Source: Candidatus Latescibacterota bacterium (GTDB lineage: Bacteria > Latescibacterota > UBA2968 > UBA8231). From it: 64,000 bases of DNA. The DNA lies in assembly GCA_022827835.1 (NCBI GenBank), contig JAJEIO010000019.1, positions 1 through 64,000 of the forward strand, in the 5' to 3' direction. A program made the position numbers and the translations under genes. Every line of letters starts with the position of its first letter. The stretch's first letter is position 1. The notes beneath the pieces were generated by a model. The model did no database searches and was not told the origin of the DNA. It saw nothing but the letters and a program-made list of their open reading frames with translations. Below are positions 26,284 to 35,357 of the stretch, piece by piece.

Positions 26284-26724
26284 TCACAACTCGCCGTACC
26301 GCGGCACCTGGTCGGTGAAGCCGCGATCGGCGACATAGCAGTAATGGACCAAGCCATTGGTGACCAAAAGACAGCGGGCCTGAACCACGCGGTTGTACGC
26401 GGCGATTTGGTCGAAGGTCTCCTGACTGATGGAGACCTCCGGCTCTTTGCACTCGGCCATTAGCACAGCACGGCCCGCGCGGTCGTGGACGATCACATCG
26501 GCGCGAAACCGCTTGCCGTGGAGGTCAATGCCTTTCTCAATGGCGATCAACCCGCGCGGGTAACCCAAGTCCGAGATTAGGTATTGCACCAAGTGCTGCC
26601 GCACCCACTCCTCGGGCGTCAATCGCACGTACTTGCGGCGCAAGGGGTCGAGTATCTTGCACTTGCCTTCGACTTGGCGGATGTCAAAAGCTGCGGCCGG
26701 GAGGTTGAGGCGCTGCATGGGCAT
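26284..26724 (-). CDS. Type I restriction enzyme HsdR N-terminal-like domain protein (orphan)
   Basis: This 146-residue protein consists of a single domain like HSDR_N_2. The nuclease-fold motif is visible: FRADVIVHD gives the Asp, and LMAECK the Glu-x-Lys of a PD-(D/E)xK site. The N-terminus includes KYVRLTPEEWVRQHLVQYLI, a pattern common to these standalone proteins in Bacteroidetes and relatives. No methylase or helicase gene is nearby. It lies 2 bases after the upstream gene in the same direction. Stand-alone members occur widely in that phylum; their role is unresolved. Confidence 0.75.
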   Translation of the reverse strand: MPMQRLNLPAAAFDIRQVEGKCKILDPLRRKYVRLTPEEWVRQHLVQYLISDLGYPRGLIAIEKGIDLHGKRFRADVIVHDRAGRAVLMAECKEPEVSISQETFDQIAAYNRVVQARCLLVTNGLVHYCYVADRGFTDQVPRYGEL

Positions 26725-26726
26725 GG

Positions 26727-29072
26727 CTATTTGAGCAACAGCATCTTGTGGACCAAGGAGGCCGTGCCTTTCTGGAGGCGCGCCAAATAAACGCCCGTGG
26801 CCACAGGCTTTCCGCTAGCGTCCGTCCCATCCCATTCAACTTGGTAAACGCCCGGTCCTACATCGCCGTCGGCGAGCGTCTTCACTCTCTGGCCCTGTAC
26901 GTCGAAAATCTCCAAGCGCACCCGACCCGGCTCTGCGATGCGGTAGCGGATGGTGGTGGAGCTATTGAACGGGTTGGGATAGTTCGGGTCTAGGGCAAAT
27001 TCTCGCGGCGCAGCGATTCGGTCGTCCTCTTCCCCTATAGCCGTAACACCTCCAGAGTACTGAGCGGCGACCAAGCGGATTTCGTCGAGGTAGAAGGTTC
27101 CGCGCAGGCTGCCGATTAAGCGCAGCGATTCAATAGGGCCATCGAGGGCCAATTCATCCAAGGCGATCTCAACGGTCTGCCATTGGTCCAAGTCCAGATC
27201 AATTTGGTCAATGAGACTCAGCGGGCGGGCGGTCTCGCCGTTGACGACAAGGCCCAAGGAGGGCCGGAAGCCGCCGGTGGCCGTGCCCGGATGCAAGGCT
27301 AAGCGCAGCATCGTGTAGCCGATGCTGGCGACCGGCACGCGGGGTAGGAATTCAATGGTAAAACCTCGGGCCTCCACCCGCAGCGCTCGCTGGCCGGCGA
27401 ACACGGTATCGGCATGGGTCGGGTCGAGTTGTGCGCTGTAGAGTGCGCCTTGCTCCCATGCAAGCTCGTCGGCAAAGAGGACTTGATCCTCTCTGGGTAG
27501 CACGACGATAGAATGCACTAGCTTGGTCTCCTCGTCGCCTTGCGCGAGATGTACCACCAGCTTTTTGCGGCCATTGTGCTCACCAGCCGAGAGGTCGGCT
27601 TCAAGGCGATAGGTCCGGTCGTCTATCACTTGCAGGGGCAGGGCCTCGGGACCATCCAACGCACTCAGATCAGCCGTGAGCTGCGCTAGTTCTGCGCCCT
27701 CTACCTGCCGCCGGAGGCGAATCGTCGAACGCAAGGATAGCGCCGCGCCGACGAGCAGGGTATCGGGCGGCGGGTCCTCCCACGTGCCTTGGAGGGGACT
27801 GGCCTCAACGCGGAAGATGGCTTGGGTGAAGTCATCGCTGGTTACGTAGAGGCGTCCGGCCTCGTCGGTAGTCAGCCCGACGGGCTTACCCCATACGGCC
27901 TTTTCGTTGGGATCGGGCCGGAACCCTGTGAGGAAGTCGGCGATGCGAGCATTGGAGCCGTCCGGCTCGGCAAAGAGCGCCATGACCTTGTAGCCGGGAT
28001 CGTTGCCTAGGACACCCGCGCGGAAGGCGACAAACGCGGCGTGTTTGTACTGGGGAGGAAACTGGTCGTGCTCGTAGAAATGCAGACCCATCGGTGCCAA
28101 GTGGGCGGGGACGAGAGCCGCCGGAAGCTCCATGCTGGCAACCAACAGCGAGTCAGCATCGGTCAGCGGGAAGATCGCCTGCCGATAGGCTCCAATAGAG
28201 AAATCGGTCCAGACCTGATAGGCGTACGCCAAGGGCCAGCCATAGAAGCCGCCGTCGCGGAGCGGGGTGATCCACTCCGGCGGCAGGTCTCGACCCTCGC
28301 GGTCGTGTCCGTTGCCAGCGCCCCACAATTCGCCGGTGACCGGGTGCAAGTCGAGGCCGATGGCATTGCGCAGTCCAGAGGCGTAGATTCGCCGACCGCT
28401 GCCGTCGGTGTTCATCTGGATGACAGTGGCCCGCTCCGGATCGTCTTCGCGGCAGAGGTCGCAACTCGAACCGGCGTGGAAGTAGAGCTTGTCGTTGGCT
28501 TCGTCGAAAACCAGCGTATGCGTCACGTGCTCAGAGGAGCGGCCCATAAAGCCGGGCACCTCGGCGAATACGGCGCGCTCCTCATAGAAGCCGTCTGAAT
28601 CCCGGTCTTCAAGGCGGTAGATCGCATCGTCGTCAGCGACGAAGAGCGCTCCTTGGTAGAAGGCGATGCTGTGCGGCCAGTGAAAATCGTCAGCGGCCTT
28701 GTACACGGTGTCGGCGCGGCCATCGCCGTCTTTGTCGGGCAAGGCCAACACCGTGCTCTGGCGACCGGAGGCCGGACTCCATTGATTGCTTCCCCGAGTC
28801 TTCATATTCGCCACGTGCAAGACGCCGTGGTCGTCCCATGCCATAAAGCGGGCTTTATCTACTTGGTCGGAGAAGAGCTTTACCTTAAAGCCGGGCGGGA
28901 GATTGAGCGTGCGGTCGGGGAGTCCCTCAACAGGGGTTGGTTCAAGCTGGAGGTCAATCTTGGGCGTTAAGCGGATCTGACCGGGAGGGTATTCAGCGCG
29001 GATGGCCGTGCTGCTTGTCGCCAGTACTGGCGACGCACTCGCGAGAAGCAGACAGAACAGGTGGGCGAGCAT
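26727..29072 (-). CDS. Secreted sGDH-type (PQQ-dependent sugar dehydrogenase-like) protein with FlgD-like C-terminus
   Basis: This 781-residue protein has a signal peptide (MLAHLFCLLLASASPVLA) and then a six-bladed propeller of the soluble glucose / L-sorbosone dehydrogenase type. Landmarks are NLPPGFKVKLFSDQ, GLRNAIGLDLHPVTGELWGAGNGHD and DGGFYGWP. The middle part is beta-rich. The last 80 residues form a FlgD-type or secretion module (NPFNSSTTIRYRI ... GQRVKTLADGD ... GVYLARL). The start is ATG 29072; the frame extends up to 29369 but lacks a signal. The 18-bp palindrome at 29017-29034 lies inside the signal peptide codons (ASPVLA). PQQ binding is not proven. Confidence 0.75.
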   Translation of the reverse strand: MLAHLFCLLLASASPVLATSSTAIRAEYPPGQIRLTPKIDLQLEPTPVEGLPDRTLNLPPGFKVKLFSDQVDKARFMAWDDHGVLHVANMKTRGSNQWSPASGRQSTVLALPDKDGDGRADTVYKAADDFHWPHSIAFYQGALFVADDDAIYRLEDRDSDGFYEERAVFAEVPGFMGRSSEHVTHTLVFDEANDKLYFHAGSSCDLCREDDPERATVIQMNTDGSGRRIYASGLRNAIGLDLHPVTGELWGAGNGHDREGRDLPPEWITPLRDGGFYGWPLAYAYQVWTDFSIGAYRQAIFPLTDADSLLVASMELPAALVPAHLAPMGLHFYEHDQFPPQYKHAAFVAFRAGVLGNDPGYKVMALFAEPDGSNARIADFLTGFRPDPNEKAVWGKPVGLTTDEAGRLYVTSDDFTQAIFRVEASPLQGTWEDPPPDTLLVGAALSLRSTIRLRRQVEGAELAQLTADLSALDGPEALPLQVIDDRTYRLEADLSAGEHNGRKKLVVHLAQGDEETKLVHSIVVLPREDQVLFADELAWEQGALYSAQLDPTHADTVFAGQRALRVEARGFTIEFLPRVPVASIGYTMLRLALHPGTATGGFRPSLGLVVNGETARPLSLIDQIDLDLDQWQTVEIALDELALDGPIESLRLIGSLRGTFYLDEIRLVAAQYSGGVTAIGEEDDRIAAPREFALDPNYPNPFNSSTTIRYRIAEPGRVRLEIFDVQGQRVKTLADGDVGPGVYQVEWDGTDASGKPVATGVYLARLQKGTASLVHKMLLLK
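29017..29034. repeat. 18-bp palindrome repeat, copy A (inside a signal peptide)
   Basis: GTCGCCAGTACTGGCGAC is a perfect palindrome, preceded by GCTT and followed by GC as in the other copies. It encodes the ASPVLA part of the signal peptide of the sGDH-like protein. Related copies lie at 29117-29134 and 39785-39802. Confidence 0.65.
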
Positions 29073-29116
29073 GGGACTCTTTCTATAGACGGGTAGAACA
29101 GACGTGAGAGCTTCCC

Positions 29117-29134
29117 GTAGCCAGTATTGGCGAC
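29117..29134. repeat. 18-bp palindrome repeat, copy B (intergenic)
   Basis: GTAGCCAGTATTGGCGAC differs from copy C by one base. It is flanked by GCTTCCC on the left and GC on the right, exactly as in copy C. It lies 100 bases from copy A, in the gap between the PHP gene and the sGDH-like gene. Confidence 0.65.
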
Positions 29135-29155
29135 GCAATTCCGGTGGTTTAAGGT

Positions 29156-30295
29156 CTAACGGTCGCGGCTGGCGTCTAAGAGAATTGCCGACGTGAGAAA
29201 GTGCTTGGGGGCCGGTGGTCCTGGGGCCGGGCGAGCGCGGCTCTCGGCGATTATGCGCAGGCGCACAAAGCCTTGGACATCGGGCGGGATCTCCAGCGTC
29301 CATTCGCAGCGGCCAGCGGGCCGGGACGCTAGGCACTCCAGCACGGCGGGCGCGACGTTTGGCTGCCACTGGCCAATCAGCTCAACCTTTTCAATCGCTT
29401 CGGTTGCCTCAAAGGCAACGCGCAAAACACCGGGGCCTCCCGTCCAAGTGTCGCCGATAAAACGGTCATCGACCGAAAAATCGCCGAGGTCGAGCCAGTG
29501 CCCTTGGGAGGCACACGTGCGCCCACGGCGCAGGCCAGCGAAGATCGCCTCTGGGGTAGGTGGGTGCCCTGCCTCCACGCCAACCCGGACGTGATTGAAG
29601 ATGCCCAGCGGATAATCGGGCTGACGCCGTTGCTTGTGGACGTGGAAGTCGGAGTTCAACAGCAGGGAAAATGGCCGCTGGCAGGCGTACACTTGATCAA
29701 CCAATCCCCCGACCGCTCCTCCCGGATAAGCACACGGATCCATCGCCGCGACTTTGGCGTGCGCTTGATGTCCGTGCAAGGCTTCGATGCCAACGACAAG
29801 GGCCGCCACTTCTACGCTCGCGCCATCAGCGGCGAGATAGCGATTAATGCTCTCCGTGGACCACTGGCCGGCAGCAGGGTGGTTGAAGAAGAGGACGGGG
29901 CGTTCCACCGCCGGCAGCGCGTTCAAGTGCTCTAACGCCGCCTCTACGCTGCTAGGAGCCGCAGCCCCCAGCCGATCGTGGGCTGCGGCGAAGGCATAGG
30001 CATTTTCGGCCTCGCGCTCACCTATGGGAAAGACGAGTCCTGCGTGGCCTCCCAGCGGTGCGTTCCACTCTAGCCCGAAGAAGATGGGGAACCCCGGCAG
30101 GATGCGGCGCGCTTGCTCAATCATGCGGTGCTGCTCAAAAAAGACGGGCTTTTGCGCGTGATTGGTCAACGCGATAAAATCGAGTGTGTCGCATGCTCCA
30201 GCCAAATGCTCAGCGACCAAGGCATGATCTTCACAGTGGTTGTGTATGTCGCCGCGGAGCCACCTCAGAGGCCCGCGCGTTATTTTGTCAGCCAT
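29156..30295 (-). CDS. PHP-superfamily metallohydrolase domain protein
   Basis: This 379-residue protein has features of the PHP metal-dependent phosphoesterase fold. GDIHNHCEDH gives the HxH metal pair (H18, H20), FIALTNHAQ and FGLEWNAPLGG follow, FFNHPAAGQWS supplies another His, and LLNSDFHVH is the conserved SDFH. The remaining C-terminal part is beta-rich, with an immunoglobulin-like stretch (VLRVAFEATEAIEKVELIGQW). Cytoplasmic or periplasmic location is uncertain, as no signal peptide is seen. The start ATG 30295 has no good Shine-Dalgarno; an earlier in-frame start at 30355 is possible. Confidence 0.7.
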   Translation of the reverse strand: MADKITRGPLRWLRGDIHNHCEDHALVAEHLAGACDTLDFIALTNHAQKPVFFEQHRMIEQARRILPGFPIFFGLEWNAPLGGHAGLVFPIGEREAENAYAFAAAHDRLGAAAPSSVEAALEHLNALPAVERPVLFFNHPAAGQWSTESINRYLAADGASVEVAALVVGIEALHGHQAHAKVAAMDPCAYPGGAVGGLVDQVYACQRPFSLLLNSDFHVHKQRRQPDYPLGIFNHVRVGVEAGHPPTPEAIFAGLRRGRTCASQGHWLDLGDFSVDDRFIGDTWTGGPGVLRVAFEATEAIEKVELIGQWQPNVAPAVLECLASRPAGRCEWTLEIPPDVQGFVRLRIIAESRARPAPGPPAPKHFLTSAILLDASRDR

Positions 30296-30436
30296 GGGCA
30301 AAACGGACGGTTGCGTATATTCTCTATGTCGCCTCTCGGCTTGAGCTTGAGACACAAGCCTTATAGATTAAGCGAAAATTTGGACCGCGTAAAAGAGTCG
30401 CTGGCAACCTAGGCGGCTGGCTCAAGGAGTAAAACA

Positions 30437-32461
30437 GTGTACAAATGGTCAATTCTCATCGCGCTTGCGCTTTCTACCGCACCGGCATCCGCCCAGATTT
30501 CGCTGTGGAAAATGGGCGGCCAAGGCTTGGCTTGGAGCCAGAATGACAGCAGCGAAGTCTTTATCGACTTCCAAACCTTTCCCGGCTCCATTGCGCCGAC
30601 CTACTTCGACGGCGAGGAAAATATCCTTTCTAAGCTCCCTTTCTGGTCGCCCTTTAAGTTTCCCACCGACTTGGGCTACGAAGACGGCCTCATTCCGCGG
30701 GTCTGGCGCGCAGCCAACGGCTTCTATTGGTTCACGGCCGGAACCCTTACTACCGAGTGGGTCGATGGCGACAGCTCTTCTTACAGCCCGCCGGTAGCGC
30801 GCGGCATCAATTCGGAGTGGTACACTTTCGACGTGGGGGTTCCAGTACCTGCCAACGTAGTCGGGTTCTACACGCCGCCGCACGGTTTTCGCGCCGACGG
30901 CACGCTGCTGCGCGACGACATCTTCAAGGCGTTTGAAGTCTCTATCGCCGAAGAGTTCGATCCGGTCCTCAACCTCGAAAACAACGACAACGACTATCAC
31001 CGCCTAGAGACCTTGATCGCCGATGTGCCGCTCAATTTCGACGCCAATGTCCAGCTCGAATTTCCCAAGCAGTACGTGCGTTTCATCCGCCTGCGCCGCA
31101 ACCCTTCCATCGACGACAAAGCCTTTGCTTCAGGCCAAGCCAATGTCCAGCAGGGAACCATCGGCGAATTCGAACTCAAGGGCGAAGGGGTGCCCAAGCG
31201 GGTATTTTATCTTTCTAAAATCATCTCCCTCGGGCGCACGGTGAATTTCGGGCGTCTATTCTGGGACGCCACGCCCATGCGAATGGTCAACGGGGTCCCC
31301 ACTCCCGTTGACAACGCCCAAGCCCGACTTGCAATCTCCGTGCGCTCTGGCCGCGACGACGACCCCAACGTCTATCACGAATTTACCGACACCGGTGCCG
31401 AGCGCACGGTCTCGCGCGCGCGCTTCGAGAAAGAACTCAAGCAACCAGACCAAACTACCGGCGGCCAGATCCAAGAAGGCAAGCCCGGCCTTAGAGCCTC
31501 TATCATTTACGACCAAGACAACTGGACCTTCTGGTCTTTTCCCATCGCCGAGTCTGGGCAACCCGCACCGCTGGAGCGCGGCAACCACATCCAAGTGAGA
31601 CTCACCTTCGAGAGCAGTTCCTTCTTCGACTTCGTGCGGCTCGACTCGCTGTGGGTTGAGACCGCACCGCCGTTGGCCTCGCAAGTCATCGGCGAGGTCG
31701 CCCGCTTTGACGAGCCGACGCCCGATGGCGGCCTAACCGAAGTGTACTTAGGTGAGATGACGGACTTTACCTACGATGTGCGTGCCCAGTTCGACGCAGC
31801 GAGCCAGCCGGGCTTCGATACCATCCGGATCCGCACAGGTAGCCGCCCCCAGTTCAAACGGCTAGAAATGGGCCAGCCACTCCAAGTCATAGAACCGACC
31901 GAGGTTATAGAGGCGGAGAGTGAGCTAGTAGTGCGCTTGCCGCAGTCGATCACGCGTAGCCGCAATGAACCCGTGCGGCTGGTCTTCGGCACCGAGGTCT
32001 TCATCTTTGCCAACACGTTCGCCGGCGAGGTGTTTGACGCGAACGAGGAGAGCCTGCCGCAGCAGATTGAGGCCGGTAACGCCTCCGACGAAATCAATAC
32101 CAACAGCTTGCGGGTTTTGGGTGGCGCACAAGATGCCGGGGCACCCATCGAAAACCTAGCTTTTTCAAGCGACATATTGACCCCCAACGGCGATGGTGCC
32201 AACGATGTGCTAGCCATCAACTACACCTTGTTTCGCCTGCCCGGCCCGGTGCCCGTGGCCCTCAACATCTACGACTTGCGCGGCATCCAGGTCCGTAGCC
32301 TCAACGTCGGAATGCAGGGGGCCGGGCCGCAAACCGTGCATTGGGATGGCCGCGACGCGGACGGCGAGTTGTTGGTCCCGGGTCTGTATCTGGTGGAGGT
32401 CGCCCTTAAATCGGAATTCAAAACTTTTCGCCACCAGCAGCCGCTGGGCTTGGCCTATTAG
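30437..32461 (+). CDS. Large secreted protein with C-terminal FlgD-like module
   Basis: This 674-residue protein has a signal peptide (MYKWSILIALALSTAPASAQ). Its N-terminal 400 residues are beta-rich with no motif I recognise. The C-terminal part has DILTPNGDGANDVLAINYTLF ... LNIYDLRGIQVRSL ... WDGRDADGELLVPGLYLVEV, the gliding-motility / FlgD-like module common in FCB-group secreted proteins. The start is GTG 30437 with AGGAGT upstream. The cargo is unknown; surface or extracellular location is inferred from the terminal module. The following methyltransferase is only 13 bases downstream. Confidence 0.6.
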   Translation: MYKWSILIALALSTAPASAQISLWKMGGQGLAWSQNDSSEVFIDFQTFPGSIAPTYFDGEENILSKLPFWSPFKFPTDLGYEDGLIPRVWRAANGFYWFTAGTLTTEWVDGDSSSYSPPVARGINSEWYTFDVGVPVPANVVGFYTPPHGFRADGTLLRDDIFKAFEVSIAEEFDPVLNLENNDNDYHRLETLIADVPLNFDANVQLEFPKQYVRFIRLRRNPSIDDKAFASGQANVQQGTIGEFELKGEGVPKRVFYLSKIISLGRTVNFGRLFWDATPMRMVNGVPTPVDNAQARLAISVRSGRDDDPNVYHEFTDTGAERTVSRARFEKELKQPDQTTGGQIQEGKPGLRASIIYDQDNWTFWSFPIAESGQPAPLERGNHIQVRLTFESSSFFDFVRLDSLWVETAPPLASQVIGEVARFDEPTPDGGLTEVYLGEMTDFTYDVRAQFDAASQPGFDTIRIRTGSRPQFKRLEMGQPLQVIEPTEVIEAESELVVRLPQSITRSRNEPVRLVFGTEVFIFANTFAGEVFDANEESLPQQIEAGNASDEINTNSLRVLGGAQDAGAPIENLAFSSDILTPNGDGANDVLAINYTLFRLPGPVPVALNIYDLRGIQVRSLNVGMQGAGPQTVHWDGRDADGELLVPGLYLVEVALKSEFKTFRHQQPLGLAY

Positions 32462-32474
32462 CTTAGCCGCTTCA

Positions 32475-33062
32475 ATGCCTGCCAGAGACATCTGCCGTCT
32501 GGGCGAAGACATCGTATTTCAAGAGACTCTCCGGGGACGCGCTTTTACCTTCCACTCCACTTGGGGCCTTTTCAACCCCAAGCGCATTGACCCAGGGACG
32601 CGGCTGCTCATTGACCACATCAAAGCCGGACCGGCCGATTGCTGCCTCGACTTAGGGTGTGGATATGGTCCAATCGGCTTGGCATTGAGCCATCTCTGCC
32701 CCGAAGGCGAGGTCCATCTAATCGACAAGGATTTCGTCGCCGTCGAGTACGCGGCGCAAAACGCCGCACGCAACGGGCTGACCAATTGTCGCGCCTATTT
32801 GAGCAACGCCTTCAGCCACGTGCCCGCCCATGTGCGCTTTGACACTATTGCCTCCAACTTGCCCGCGAAAACAGGCAACGAACTCCTGACGATCATCATG
32901 CACGACGCCTGCGCCCGCCTCGAGCCGGGCGGGCACCTGTGGGTCGTCACCATTGCTGGGCTAAAGGAGTACATCAAGCGCAATTTCAGGGAAGTCTTCG
33001 GCAACTACAAAAAGATCAAACAGCGAGGGACCTACCTATTATCTCTGGCGGTTAAAGAGTAG
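32475..33062 (+). CDS. RsmC-like class I methyltransferase
   Basis: This 195-residue protein resembles small-domain rRNA/tRNA methyltransferases of the RsmC type. FTFHSTWGLFNPKRIDPGTRLL precedes motif I CCLDLGCGYGPIGLAL, and FDTIASNLPAKTG gives the NPP-like motif (here NLP), typical of RNA or protein N-methylation. The start ATG 32475 lies 13 bases after the previous stop. The reading frame extends upstream but overlaps the previous gene. The target (rRNA base) is inferred from family resemblance. Confidence 0.7.
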   Translation: MPARDICRLGEDIVFQETLRGRAFTFHSTWGLFNPKRIDPGTRLLIDHIKAGPADCCLDLGCGYGPIGLALSHLCPEGEVHLIDKDFVAVEYAAQNAARNGLTNCRAYLSNAFSHVPAHVRFDTIASNLPAKTGNELLTIIMHDACARLEPGGHLWVVTIAGLKEYIKRNFREVFGNYKKIKQRGTYLLSLAVKE

Positions 33063-33080
33063 AGTTTCTTTCTCCCGCCT

Positions 33081-33098
33081 CTGCGTCCATCTGCGGAT
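33081..33098. repeat. CTGCGTCCATCTGCGGAT repeat, copy 3
   Basis: One unit lies in the 38-base gap between the convergent methyltransferase and enolase-superfamily genes. It matches the distal part of copies 1 (8726) and 2 (9656). Confidence 0.55.
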
Positions 33099-33100
33099 AC

Positions 33101-34153
33101 CTAGAGCAACTCCTCGTTCACCTCGACGCCAAATCCCGGGCCTTCGGGCAGTACTAAGTGACCTTCCTGCGGTTGTGGCTCCCCCAGCCACAGCTTGTCG
33201 CGCATCGCACCGCGCTGGCCCATGACCATCTCGGCCAAATTGTCGCCGTAGCCGGCCGCCAAAAAGTGCAGCCCCCAAACCTCGCCGCCGCGGTGAGGTA
33301 CCAAGGGGACGCCATGGGCTTGAGCGAGCTCGGCAATGCGCAGCGCCGCCGTCAGACCACCGCACCAAGTGACGTCCGGTTGCCACAAGTCCAGTGCCCG
33401 CACGCTGGCGATATGCCTGAAATCCCGTGCAGTGAATTCGTGTTCGCCGCCAGCTAACAAAATGGGGTGGATCTGCGGACGCAACGCCGCCAAGCCATCC
33501 AGGTCGTCGGGGAGTAGCACGTCTTCAAACCAGTATATGTTGAATGGCGCGAGTTGCTGCGCCACGGCCACGGCAAAGTCGGGCGACCACGACATGTACG
33601 CGTCAATCATCAAGAGCGCGTCTTCGCCCAAGGCCTGTCGCGCCCCTTCGGCCCACTCAAGTATGCGCGCCGCATCAGCAGCCTGGCTTCCTTGCCGCGT
33701 CTGTGAAGACTTATGGGCATTAAAGCCCAAGTCGCGATACCAAGCGCTATCTGGGCCTGTGGCGTAGGCTCGCACCTCGTCCCGCTGCCGACCACCCAAC
33801 AAGTCGCAGACGGACTTTCCTTCGGCCCGACCCAAGACGTCCCACAGCGCCAAGTCCACGCCGCTGATAGCCATGACGGTGATCCCGCTGCGACCGTAGG
33901 GCAAGCTGGCCTTGTACTGGTCGTCCCAAAGCCGGGCGACATCTTCAACGCTGTTGATGCTGCGACCCACCAGCAACTCGCGCAGGTGGCGGTTGATCAC
34001 CTCTACGGCAGCAATCCCACCGCCCCCCGCTCCCCAGCCGCTGACGCCGACATCTGTATCTACCCGCACGACCATCTGCCAGAAGTGCCGACGCCAAGCC
34101 GCGGGCGCGACGCGATAGCGGGGATACATCGACTGCACTTCGGTTATTTTCAT
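33101..34153 (-). CDS. Enolase-superfamily acid-sugar dehydratase (mandelate racemase/L-rhamnonate dehydratase-like)
   Basis: This 350-residue protein has the capping and barrel domains of mandelate racemase-like enzymes. Metal ligands are visible as the Asp in LLMIDAYMSW, the Glu in YWFEDVLLP and the Glu in LAGGEHEF. The His in VPLVPHRGG is the general acid/base. DLWQPDVTWCGGLTAALRI closely resembles the L-rhamnonate dehydratase segment, so dehydration of a six-carbon aldonate is the best guess. It diverges from the regulator gene at 34275 with a 121-base AT-rich gap, which may hold a shared operator. Confidence 0.78.
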   Translation of the reverse strand: MKITEVQSMYPRYRVAPAAWRRHFWQMVVRVDTDVGVSGWGAGGGGIAAVEVINRHLRELLVGRSINSVEDVARLWDDQYKASLPYGRSGITVMAISGVDLALWDVLGRAEGKSVCDLLGGRQRDEVRAYATGPDSAWYRDLGFNAHKSSQTRQGSQAADAARILEWAEGARQALGEDALLMIDAYMSWSPDFAVAVAQQLAPFNIYWFEDVLLPDDLDGLAALRPQIHPILLAGGEHEFTARDFRHIASVRALDLWQPDVTWCGGLTAALRIAELAQAHGVPLVPHRGGEVWGLHFLAAGYGDNLAEMVMGQRGAMRDKLWLGEPQPQEGHLVLPEGPGFGVEVNEELL

Positions 34154-34274
34154 ACGTAACCCCTTGTGTACATTTTGTTTTTATTGCCTTCCGTTTTGCT
34201 AATAATCCGCTTCGTGTCGTATTATTTACATATCAAACACCTTGTATTCTATATCCCCATTATAGGAACAGTCC

Positions 34275-35357
34275 ATGTCCTTAGGACGCAACCTGAAAGA
34301 GCTGCGACAGAAACAATCGCTCAACCAGAAAGACCTCTCAGACCGCTCCGGCGTCTCCCAAGCAACAATCTCTCGCATTGAAACCGGCCGAGTGCGCCAG
34401 CCAGGCTCGTCGGCTCTAAAAAATTTAGCTGACGCCCTCGGCGTCTCGGCAGACTCCCTAATGGACGATACGGCGCACTTGGCCCGCGTCCACAAAGACC
34501 GTCTGCATCAAATCGCCGAGGCCCTCAACGCCTTTGTCATCCACGAAAATGGACACCTGCTCTTCATTAGCCAGACCTTAGCCGACTTATTGGGTTATCG
34601 CGGGGAAGAATTGCTAGCCAAAGACGGCATTGAGCTACTGTTCGCTCCCCAGACCCGTCCCACTGCCCGGCACATAGTCGCCAGCGATTCGTCCAATGCC
34701 TGTGAAGCACTCATGGTGCGCAGTGACGGCAGCTTTCTTCCCGTCGAGATCACCAACGTCAATATCAGCGAAAAAGCGCGCTTGGTCATTGTGCGCGATA
34801 TTACTGCTTACGGCTGTCAGCAAGGGGCCTTCCGCGTCTTGCAGGCTGGTTGCGAAGCCGAAACCGTGCGCGATCTAGGCAAGGTCGTGCGCATCCTCGG
34901 CGACGAATTAGAGGCGATGGGCGTCCAATTCGAGGCGGTTGACCTACAGGTCATAGACGAACAAAGAAACCTCTTGGCTTGCTATCGCGCCTATTCCGCA
35001 GCGCGTGGTTACCGCTCCTTACAGAACGTGGTAAATCTCCAAGAATCCCTCGGTCGCTTTGTCTCCTTGCGGAGATTGGTTAGCTACTGGCATCGGGACA
35101 AAGCCTGGGAGCGCGAGGCCGACGAGGATTTTCGTCAGATGACCAAAAAAATTTTCTCGGACTCAATGTATCGCCCCGGACTGCTGATTGACGTGCCCTT
35201 TGCACAGGGGATGTTAGGTCTGGGGCTACCCATAGGCGGGCCTAGGCGCACCGAACAGCTAGCGACCATATTGGGCGAGTTTGCCCGCTCTATCTCCTTG
35301 GTCGTCAAACGGCTGTTTGAGTTTCTATCGTTGCGCGAAAAGCTGGATTCTACCTAG
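34275..35357 (+). CDS. XRE-type transcriptional regulator with PAS sensor and GAF-like region
   Basis: This 360-residue protein has an N-terminal HTH (LRQKQSLNQKDLSDRSGVSQATISRIETG, residues about 9-37). A PAS-like domain (FVIHENGHLLFISQTLADLLGYRGEELL ... RSDGSFLPVEITNVNI) follows, then a GAF-like C-terminal part. It presumably senses a metabolite and controls flanking genes, probably the divergent dehydratase and the convergent sulfatase-transport locus. Its TAG stop shares the four bases CTAG with the stop of the opposite-strand sulfatase. Confidence 0.72.
   Translation: MSLGRNLKELRQKQSLNQKDLSDRSGVSQATISRIETGRVRQPGSSALKNLADALGVSADSLMDDTAHLARVHKDRLHQIAEALNAFVIHENGHLLFISQTLADLLGYRGEELLAKDGIELLFAPQTRPTARHIVASDSSNACEALMVRSDGSFLPVEITNVNISEKARLVIVRDITAYGCQQGAFRVLQAGCEAETVRDLGKVVRILGDELEAMGVQFEAVDLQVIDEQRNLLACYRAYSAARGYRSLQNVVNLQESLGRFVSLRRLVSYWHRDKAWEREADEDFRQMTKKIFSDSMYRPGLLIDVPFAQGMLGLGLPIGGPRRTEQLATILGEFARSISLVVKRLFEFLSLREKLDST

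Noticed and set aside
26284-26724. Complete restriction-modification system
   Set aside because: Only the HsdR-N-like domain is present; no methylase or specificity subunit nearby.
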